A stretch of DNA of 64,000 bases from Hyalella azteca (taxonomy: Eukaryota; Arthropoda; Malacostraca; Amphipoda; Hyalellidae), in contig NW_025937524.1 of assembly GCF_000764305.2 (NCBI RefSeq), positions 746,419-810,418 on the forward strand, given 5' to 3'. A program made the position numbers and the translations under genes. The notes below the pieces were generated by a model. The model had not been told where the DNA came from. It worked only from the letters and a program-made list of their open reading frames with translations, and ran no database searches. This document shows positions 56,779-64,000 of this stretch, in pieces (the stretch's first letter is position 1; every line of letters starts with the position of its first letter).

Positions 56779-58510
56779 CGTAAACACGGTATATTCCGAC
56801 ATCGTGGGTAATTCCGACACTTCTCAACTTTTTTCCCCCTTTACGGTACCTATATTAAGCTTTGTCTTAGTTCCACACATTCATTGATGATTGAAATAGT
56901 GACGTCATACACTCATACTATTGCCCACCATACTATTGCCAAAACTCTAGATCTGGGCCATCTGGCAGGAAAATGTCAAGATCCAATAAGAGACCGTGCA
57001 CATCACCCAGTGAGAACATCGAAAAACGTGTCAAAGTTGATAGTTGACCTTGCTCTACCAAATAGTGATAAACTGTTTGTGCAGAAAGAATATTATGGTT
57101 TGAGACTTCTAAATAAATCTGTGAATACCATCAACCGGGGCTCCTCAGGACTGGTGGGGCTACTCGGGACAGTCCTCCGACATGGCGTAAAACTGTTATA
57201 GTAGCAAAACTAATTGGAATATTGCAAAACTAAATATAGTGGCGTAAATGTCAACATTTTTCTTATGTATAAAGGAAGTCCAAAAATACTACATTTACTA
57301 GCTTTGAAAAATTCCTGAAAAAATGGTGCAAAATGCTATTTTGAAAAGTTACTTCTGCTAAGGTCTGTGGCAAAAAAATATTCGCCATATTAAAAAATTT
57401 TACTTACATAAAAGATGCACCCAGGTATCGGCTTGAAAACGTAATCCTATCTCATTAAAAAAAAAATGGCAGCCATTTCTGCATGGCGGGGCTACTCAGG
57501 ACACCCCCCCGGGGCTATTTGCGACACCCCCAAAAATGCATTTACAGTAGAACCTCAGTTAGCAAAGGCTCCAGTTAAGAAAAAAATTAATTAAAAACAA
57601 ATAATATTTATTACATTTACCTCGCTCAGCGAATAAATTTCACTCATCAAAAAATTAGTGCATCATCGGTCATCAAAAAATTGTGCATGGAATGTCATAA
57701 ATAGAATTGTGCACCAGGCATCATAGAATGAAAAGTAATTGACCTAAACTATGATTTATTTCTCCAAAACATATGATGGTTGTCACTAAAACATTCCTTT
57801 CAGTTTTGGGTATGTTTTTCACGACCTTTTTTTTATAGTTAATTCACTCAACGTAATTAAAATGGTGTGAAATTACAAGCCGTCCTGTAAGCTTACAGAT
57901 ACAGAAAAAATGCTATAAGGCTGCTGATATGAAGCTTGCAGTGGGCAAGGTTGTTGTAAATGCTCAATGGCATGTTCATGGATACGGTAATATCGCATCA
58001 ATAATACGATAATGTCACATCAATAATACGGTAATTAATGTATATGGTAATATCATACCAATAAAGGAAGAACAAGTAAAAATCTCAGAAAATGTCATTT
58101 ATTCTACCTCTACATCATCTACAATGAAAGAGGAGGACTTCAGAGTACTGTTAGTAATGGATGAGTACGCTCTGCAATCTGCATGCTTCAAATGTTTTAA
58201 AATGAAGTTTTATTCCAAGTGTCCCAAGTAGCCCCGTTCGACGGGCTACTCGGGACACTCTTTTTTTGCTTCTGGCACCTTACGAATAGCATATGGAATT
58301 TTTTTGACAATGTCATTCAATAGCCCTCGGCCCCTCGCAAATAGCTATTAAATGAGCTTAAACTTGTTTATGAAATGTTTCATCATAAGAAGTTATTAAC
58401 AGTTATTAACAAAAAAACGCTCAAAACTGTCCCAAGTAGCCCCGGTTGATGGTATAGTAGGAATCCTTTAAGTATACTTGTATTTGCTGGAATTTAAAAG
58501 TAAAGAAAAT
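56779..58510 (+). mobile_element. GGGTAAATG-family element interrupted by the 1.3-kb element
   Basis: The outer parts 56779-57125 and 58454-58510 are colinear with 41423-41775: ATATTCCGACATCGTGGGTA, TTAAGCTTTGTCTTAGTTCC, CACCCAGTGAGAACATCG, AATAAATCTGTGAA, and after the insertion TAGGAATCCTTTAAGTATAC. The outer repeat is itself non-coding. Confidence 0.8.
57126..58453 (+). mobile_element. TA-flanked non-coding element, 1,324 bp, copy 2
   Basis: It starts TACCATCAACCGGGGCTCCT and ends GCCCCGGTTGATGGTA. A GGGGCTACTCGGGACA motif recurs just inside both ends and in the middle. It is colinear with 39538-40796, but that copy has GGGGTAATAAGGGAC where this one has GGGGCTACTCGGGAC. No transposase frame is present, so it is non-autonomous or decayed. 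Confidence 0.9.
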
Positions 58511-58519
58511 AGCCAAAAG

Positions 58520-58650
58520 GTTCTTTTTTTTTTTTTTTTAGTTATTCTTATAGGAGCACTGGAGACTAGTCCATATAGCCCCTTGCCTAAACTGGGTTTA
58601 TTTGGTACCTAACAGTCTAACACCTCTGAAAGTGAAAATCTGGAACAGAG
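58520..58650. repeat. Dispersed repeat (TATAGGAGCACTGG family), second copy
   Basis: CTTATAGGAGCACTGGAGAC, CCATATAGCCCCTTGCCTAA and GGTACCTAACAG match 53920-54000. It lies just right of the GGGTAAATG element. Confidence 0.7.
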
Positions 58651-58849
58651 AGAGAACACACACACACGAAAAAAAGAAAAAAAAATTAATTGACAAATAA
58701 TAAGGATAAAATAGGTAAAATTAATGAAATTACTGTTAAGTTTATTTAACGGAAAAAAAACAAATTACAGGGAATGCTGAAGTTATGAATGTAGATTAAT
58801 GTTATGAAAAGTTAAGTAGAGTAATGAAAAAATAAGTAAATAAATAAAC

Positions 58850-59184
58850 AAAATAATCTATTTACAATTTGTAGAGGATAGGAACTGAATGCAGCATTTA
58901 AACTGGGTTTCTGTTTGAAAATATATAAGGATTCTAAAATTCGTAGGTCAGAAACACCGGTTGTGGAGGCTAAAACTCTAAAATAGCTATTGGACACGGG
59001 GACGTTGCACTGCTTGGCATGAATACGTACCGGCTGAATGAGGGGGATGCGCAAGCATGTGCCCTGTTCTATAACTCCTGCCCCTATGCTCTGCAAGCCT
59101 AGTATAAAAATTGCGTGATATCATACCAACATACGCAGATGAGCACTGCGCACAACTATATTGATAAACTAGGGATGATCGCAT
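58850..59184 (-). pseudogene. Penelope-like element: GIY-YIG endonuclease remnant
   Basis: On the minus strand one frame gives VYQYSCAQCSSAYVGM, then RNFYTRLAEHRGRSYRTG. After a frameshift near 59060 another frame gives HAKQCNVPVSNSYFRVLA and DLRILESLYIFKQKPSLN. The Cys pair, the Y-YVG element, the R-EH-G-S-RTG motif and the final LRILES...KP.LN are the hallmarks of the C-terminal GIY-YIG nuclease of Penelope-like retroelements. The reverse transcriptase part was not found upstream, and the frameshift makes this copy dead. Confidence 0.85.
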
Positions 59185-59599
59185 AAGAACAAAAAAAAAA
59201 AAACATGCTAATTTTAAAATTGTTCAATAGTAGGTAATACATTAAGATTTACATTTGGGATGTATTTAGAGAATAGATCTTTCAACTCCTTTGCCATCAT
59301 CTCAGATGCGGGCCAAAGTAAGGAAAAGAATAAACACGATTCCTATAGGGATCGTGTATATTGTTGCAAAGTAGGGCCTTTCAGCTTGAGATATTGGTGT
59401 CTTTTCAAGCTCTCCATCAGCCACCTCGACCATAAATGGGCGTCCATGGCCGATCCTAAACTATGGCTCAGGCAGCCATGAACGATCATAAACTATAGAT
59501 TGCTTGATCAGCTTGCTTGTCACCACGCGCATCTGTCACCTGATCACAATGTGCATACGTCTGGTGCGCCCAATGCTACTGCTCAAAAAACTTGTCAAT

Positions 59600-60482
59600 C
59601 TATCATGTTCTAACGCGATCTATTGTGTTCTAACGCGATCTATTGTGTTCTAACGTGATCTATTGTGTTCTAACGTGATCTATTGCGTTCTACCACGATC
59701 TATAGCGTTCTAACGCGATCTATTGTGTTCTAACGCGATCTATTGTGTTCTAACGTGATCTATTGTGTTCTAACGTGATCTATTGTGCTCTAACGTGATC
59801 TATTGTGCTCTAACGTGATCTATAGCGTTCTAACGCGATCTATTGTGTTCTAACGTGATCTATTGTGTTCTAACGTGATCTATTGCGTTCTACCGCGATC
59901 TATTGCGTTCTACCGCGATCTATTGCGTTCTAACGCGATCTATTGTGTTCTAACGTGATCTATTGTGTTCTAACGTGATCTATTGCGTTCTACCGCGATC
60001 TATAGCGATCTATTGTGTTCTAACGCGATCTACTGTGTTCTAACGTGTTCAGTTGTATTCTAACGTGGTCTATAGCGTTCTAACGCAATCTATTGTGTTC
60101 TAACGCAATCTATTGTGTTCTAACATGTTCTATTGTATTCGAACGTGATCTATTGCGTTATACCGAAATCTATTGTGTTCTAATGCAATCTATTGTGTTC
60201 TAACGTGATCTATTGTGTTCTAATGTGATCTATTGTATTGTATGATCTATAGCGTTCTAACACAATCTATTGTGGTCTAACGCAATCTATTGTGTTTTAA
60301 CATGTTTTATTGTATTTTAACTTGATCTATTACATTCTAACATGATCTATTGCACTTAAGCGTGATTTATTGCATTTTAACGTGATCTATTGCATTTTAA
60401 CGTGATCTATTGCATTTTAACGTGATCTATAGCATTCTAACGCAATCTATTGAATTCTAACGCAATCTATTGCATTCTCTAA
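59600..60482. repeat. 20-bp satellite array, about 44 copies
   Basis: The unit is TTCTAACGTGATCTATTGTG. Variants GCG/GTG at the CpG position, TATAGC for TATTGT and TACCGC for TAACGC alternate in a higher-order pattern at the left and decay to the right, where A and T replace CpG. Confidence 0.95.
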
Positions 60483-60640
60483 AAACTTAATGGCAAAGAA
60501 AACACCACAAAATTTCATAGTATCTTTAAAGAAAACGTTTCGGAGTCCAGCTCCATCGTCAGTTCGAAAATTCTAGAACACAGATAAATCAGTGATTAGT
60601 ACAGTCAAGAATACATATGCTGTCTCTTATACACATCTAN
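60483..60640. other. Foreign 140-bp segment ending in Nextera adapter and N (artefact)
   Basis: The satellite breaks off into unrelated sequence (AAAACTTAATGGCAAAG ... GAATACATATG), which ends in CTGTCTCTTATACACATCT at 60620-60638 and an N. Then a CAATCTATTGCA satellite-like unit resumes. The segment is probably the far end of a mate-pair fragment. Confidence 0.85.
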
Positions 60641-61010
60641 ACGCAATCTATTGCACTCTAAAGCAATTTAATGTAACCCAAGGCAATCTAATGTAACCCA
60701 AGGCAATCTAATGTAGCCTAAGGCAATCTAATGTAACCTAATGCATTCTAATTCAATCTAATATAACCTAATACAACCTAATGCATTCAAATTCAAACTG
60801 ACACTTTCTACTGCAATCTAAAGCATTCTAATGCAATCTTAAATAACATAATGCAATGTAATGCAATCTAATGTAACCTAATGAAATCTAATATACACTA
60901 ATTCAATTTAATGTGCTCTAGTGCATTCTAATGCATTGCAATAAAATCTAGTGCAATCAAATAAAATCTCAATGCATTCTTGCACATTCTGATTCAGTCT
61001 AGTTAATTTT
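60641..61010. repeat. Diverged AATCTAATG / AACCTAATG satellite
   Basis: Irregular 10-bp units, GCAATCTAAT and GTAACCTAAT, continue the satellite theme with no CpG left. Confidence 0.8.
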
Positions 61011-61470
61011 ACTGAATTAGGTTGGCTTGAATTGGGCTGGAATGATTTGATTAGGGTTGAATTTGGTTGAGTTGAATTGAGTTGGGTGTGGTTGAATTGG
61101 GTTGAATCAAGTTGGAACAAGTTTAATTGGTTTTGGTTGAATATGGTTTACTTGGGTTGAGTTTAATTGAATTTTGGTTGAATTGAGTTAGGTGGGGTTG
61201 AATTTGGTTGGATTGAATTGGGTTGATTTGAATTGGGTTGGGTTGAATTGGTTTTGGTTGAATTGGATTGGGTTGGGTTGAATTGGGTTGGGTTGAATTG
61301 GTTTTGGTCAGATTGGGTTGGGTTAAATATGGTTAGGATGAATTGGGTTGAGTTGCATTGGGAAGGATTGGGTTGATTTGAATTGGGATCAATTGGGTTG
61401 AGTTGAATTGGGTTGGGTTTGGTTAGATTGGGTTGGGTTAAATTTTGTTAAGATGAATTGGGCTGGGTTG
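61011..61470. repeat. GGGTTGAATT / GGTTTGGTTGAATT satellite, G-rich strand
   Basis: About 460 bp of loosely repeated GAATTGGGTTGG and TTGGTTTTGGTTGAATT units. The plus strand has almost no C, giving a strong strand asymmetry, and several places have four GGG runs close together. Confidence 0.9.
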
Positions 61471-61514
61471 CAGCCACCTGAACTGCGCGCTACAGCGCGT
61501 AGTTCAGGTGGCTG
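61471..61514. repeat. 44-bp hairpin
   Basis: CAGCCACCTGAACT and AGTTCAGGTGGCTG are perfect arms, extended inward by GCGCGCT / AGCGCGT with small mismatches. It borders the G-rich satellite. Confidence 0.9.
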
Positions 61515-61762
61515 TGAGCGCGTATGTGTTGATTGCTCAAGTGTAGCTCTCACAGCTATTGGAACTACACGCTACGACACATAGTTACGATCATAGCATG
61601 TAGATCAATACGGCGCATAGGACATATCAATTGTAAATTGCGATTTATGGAGAAGCATAATTGGTGACTGGCGTCCAGTGGCATCCACCTTGGCGTCTTT
61701 GCCTCTTTGGTGCGTGAAATCGGCGTCCTTGACCTATGTTGTGCCATGCTTTACAGTCTGGG

Positions 61763-62190
61763 TCACACACAGCGTTGGAATTCAGGGATTTTGTAGGTTT
61801 GAATTCTAAAGGCTTTCAAATAAATATGGCAACAGTTTGTGACGTTTCATTATTTCTGGCATGTAGTGTGGACTGTGGTGTTTTGAGAGTGACGTAAAGC
61901 AGTCAGAACTCGAGTTGCGCATACTGTGATATTTTTAAAGCCATTAATTTCTTGCTAGGGTAAACGAGGTATATTCCGTCACATTAAAGATGCATCAAGA
62001 AATGAAAAACTATAAAAAAATAACCGTATGCATTACTCAAGTTCTGTTTGCTTTATGTGACTCTCAAAACACCACACTACGCGTCAGCAATGAGGAAACG
62101 TCACAAAATGTTGCATTATTTATTTAAAAGCCTTTAGAATGCAAACCTACCAAATCCCTATATTCCGTCACTGTGTGTGGCTATAATTGG
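61763..62190. repeat. Inverted repeat with ~170-bp diverged arms
   Basis: GATTTTGTAGGTTTGAATTC, TAAAGGCTTT, GTGACGTTTC, GTGTTTTGAGAG on the left are met in reverse complement by CTCTCAAAACACC, GAAACGTCAC, AAAGCCTTTAGAAT and CAAACCTACCAAATCCC on the right. The left border of the element at 61956 lies in the spacer between the arms. Confidence 0.75.
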
Positions 62191-62772
62191 CACGTGGTGA
62201 GGCGTATTCCGTCTGCGCTTCAAATTCTACTGATACGTAATTCCGTCATCCATGTGTTTGAATTCCGTTTGCTGTGTCATGTGTGAGCTGTATTGGAATA
62301 CAACACGGCTTTGAATTAGAACACTGATGAATATTGAACACTACTTAATTACGCTTTTAATTAAGCAAATTTTAATTTTTGTACACAGCTTGGAACGATC
62401 TGTGTGTGTCCAATTCAAGTTATGACAGAATTAGTTTTCATGTGTCTAAATCCATTTCTCAACTTAATCATCTATTAATTTATTTACCACTTGAAATCAG
62501 CGAATACAAGTATACTTNTCTCTTTGGATCTCAATATTTTCCCGCTAGATGGCCAAGACCTAGTGTTTTGGCATTAGTTCGATGCGCAAATGTATGACGA
62601 TGATGTCACCATTTTTCAACCATCAACGAATGCATGGAACTAAAACAAAGCTTAATTTAAAGGAAAAACTAGAGAGGTGACGGAATTACCCACGCCCCAC
62701 GATGTCGGAATATACCACATTTACCCTACATCCTTAATGTGTCAGAATAATGAATATACCGCATTTACCCTA
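61956..62772. mobile_element. TA-flanked GGGTAAATG element (773 bp) with an extra right end
   Basis: The left end is TAGGGTAAACGAGGTATATT and the right end at 62728 is ATACCACATTTACCCTA; a second end, ATACCGCATTTACCCTA, closes at 62772. Inside the right end CCCACGATGTCGGAATATAC, GGTGACGGAATTACCCAC and the inverse of TTAAGCTTTGT match 41423-41530 in reverse. No protein is encoded. An isolated N lies at 62518. Confidence 0.8.
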
Positions 62773-62864
62773 CATGTGTAACATCAGACTCAGAGACACT
62801 GGCCTCTTTAGAAATGTTGTCAACTGTTGTTAAAAGATAATTTTAAAATGCATATTACAAAATA

Positions 62865-63005
62865 TTAATTTTCTCATTTAGCGGACTCAACATTTAAACC
62901 AATATCTTATGTATGATGATGCTGGTATCCATGATACTTTGCTGGTCTACTTATAGGCCTTGAAATTGAACTTGAAGGAGAGTCTAAAAAATCCTGCTTT
63001 GCTGC
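62865..63005. mobile_element. Third copy of the 43394 MITE, right part
   Basis: It shares TATGATGATGCTGGTATCCA, TGGTCTACTTATAGGCC, GAACTTGAAGGAGAGTC and CCTGCTTTGCTGCCACT with 43394-43590. The left end is eroded. Confidence 0.7.
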
Positions 63006-63480
63006 CACTTGCACAGTTGCACTTTGCAAGTATGCCTGATTGCCTGTGACTGTGAGGCTGTGAGTGTGATGTGTGACCCCGCCGCCGCCCGCCGGGCCGC
63101 CCCCGGTGAATTAGGATCCATATTCTTATTCTACCCTGCGTATTTCTACTGAAATTAAACAAATAAACGTATTTCCTAAGCAAAGTAAATCTACTTGTCT
63201 ATTTTTAATAACAATTTCTAACAATCTGTACTCACGATTTTACTCTTTTCACCCCCCCCCCTAAACATTTTTTTGGATGGTGGTGGTCGCGGGTTGTAGG
63301 TGAAGAAGAAGTCGCACGTTGACCGCTTGTAACACCTGGACTCAGCAATAGTTATTTAGTTGAAGTCTTCATCATGTTTCTCTCAATTTCATTTCCTTCT
63401 TTGCTGGCATGAGCTCTCTTTGTTATCAACAATTCTCTTGTTTAGGGCAAATCACAGTTTAATCCAGTGCATTTCACCAG
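63006..63480. other. GC patch and LINE 3' flank
   Basis: GCCGCCGCCCGCCGGGCCGC at about 63080 is a short GC-rich block, unusual for this window. A run of ten C lies at 63253. The rest up to 63480 is likely 3' untranslated sequence of the LINE that follows on the minus strand. Confidence 0.45.
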
Positions 63481-64000
63481 CTACATGGTAGATAATTGAC
63501 CAGTTTGCATGTGATATGTGGTGGTTGCTCTCACTATGTGGTGTTGAACTCTGGGATAATTTCCTCCACCAAGGAGCACACGCACAGATATGAGAGGGAC
63601 TCCCAGGGCATGGATATTTGATATCATCACCTGTCTCTCATGATCGTATAGTGTACATGAAAGGAGGAAGTGTTCAATTGACTCTTCAACCCCACAGTGC
63701 AGGCACATGGGAGTGTCAGCCATGCCAAATCGATGAAGATAAGAACGAACCCCAACATGGCCAAGACGAAAACGGTTTAAAACCACTGTTGCACGACGAG
63801 AACGGCAAGCAACCCATGGGACAGGAGACATTCCAAACCAAATGGAAGCTAGATGAAGACCCCTCCCATCAGTAGCTACTGTAGTAACCCAATCCAATTC
63901 CCAAAAACGAAGAAAGTGTGACCGAAGACCAGCAAGAGCATCTGAGCAAGGTAAAGAAAACAAGGCAGAGTGGTCAAGGCGATGTCCCAGTTTGGCAACT
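63481..64000 (-). mobile_element. LINE ORF2 C-terminal region, cut by the window edge
   Basis: An uninterrupted minus-strand frame of at least 160 codons ends at 63481. It contains LNRFRLGHVGVRSYLHRFGM, then C-x2-C and H-x4-C in CLHCGVEESIEHFLLSC, and ALGVPLISVRVLLGGGNYPR. This is the segment after the RNase H domain in Jockey/Ingi/R1-type LINEs, with the CCHC-like knuckle and the LLGGG motif. The intact frame suggests a younger copy than the one at 1375. Its reverse transcriptase would lie beyond 64000. Confidence 0.85.

Noticed and set aside
59600..60482. CRISPR array
   Set aside because: The 20-bp units are contiguous with no unique spacers, and the context is eukaryotic; it is a satellite. 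The same holds for arrays at 6480, 18040, 27264 and 32425.
60908..61120. Minus-strand frame rich in QPNSTQ
   Set aside because: It is the translation of the G-rich satellite.
61011..61470. Interstitial telomere
   Set aside because: The units are GGGTTGAATT-like and irregular, not TTAGG or TTAGGG.
62518..62518. Single N as a fourth adapter scar
   Set aside because: No mosaic-end sequence is next to it; it is an ordinary ambiguous base.

Overview
The window looks like nuclear DNA of an arthropod, most likely a repeat-rich crustacean; an amphipod-like genome is a guess, not shown. Reasons: low GC, long introns with GT-AG borders, animal housekeeping genes in pieces on one strand, and a dense mix of non-LTR retrotransposons, tRNA-derived SINEs, a Penelope-like fragment, hAT-like and TA-flanked MITEs, and many minisatellites. 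Nothing prokaryotic was seen. All gene models below were assembled by hand from splice signals, reading-frame phase and remembered protein families; no search was run.

Four genes can be reconstructed and a fifth is seen as one exon. (1) 896-1036 minus is an orphan internal exon. (2) 4481-11438 plus is a two-exon gene for a very acidic, apparently disordered protein of about 1,533 aa that starts MGCAPSS, an N-myristoylation/palmitoylation type start. (3) 15479-20586 minus is a five-exon TMEM205-like membrane protein (296 aa). (4) 34893-39030 minus is a four-exon RNF139/TRC8-type multi-pass RING-H2 ubiquitin ligase (730 aa). (5) 46448-52248 minus is an eight-exon UTP25 (DEF/DIEXF) ribosome-biogenesis gene (857 aa). 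These genes are neighbours but share no evident pathway: membrane trafficking or transport, ER protein degradation, and nucleolar pre-rRNA processing.

Layout: 0-3 kb holds the orphan exon and a dead LINE; 4.5-11.4 kb the acidic-protein gene, with minisatellites in its single intron; 11.5-15.4 kb is mostly empty apart from a minisatellite that contains a sequencing adapter; 15.5-20.6 kb is TMEM205, whose introns are full of duplications that copy its own splice sites; 20.6-34.9 kb is a gene-poor stretch of MITEs, SINEs, hairpins and minisatellites; 34.9-39 kb is RNF139; 39-46.4 kb is nested TA-flanked elements and AT-rich DNA; 46.4-52.2 kb is UTP25; 52.3-64 kb is repeats, including a 1.3 kb TA-flanked element whose empty site is visible elsewhere in the window, a Penelope-like endonuclease remnant, a 20-bp satellite of about 0.9 kb, and the 3' end of a LINE leaving the window.

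Three places carry Illumina Nextera mosaic-end sequence (6742, 14127, 60620). The one at 14127 is a complete mate-pair junction adapter. These are assembly artefacts, and the sequence across them should not be trusted. No new defence or regulatory system was found. The most interesting biology is the SINE/LINE pair with a shared 3' tail, the MITE families with visible empty sites or target duplications, the minimal 28-30 bp palindromic MITE derivatives, and the splice-site-copying arrays in TMEM205.
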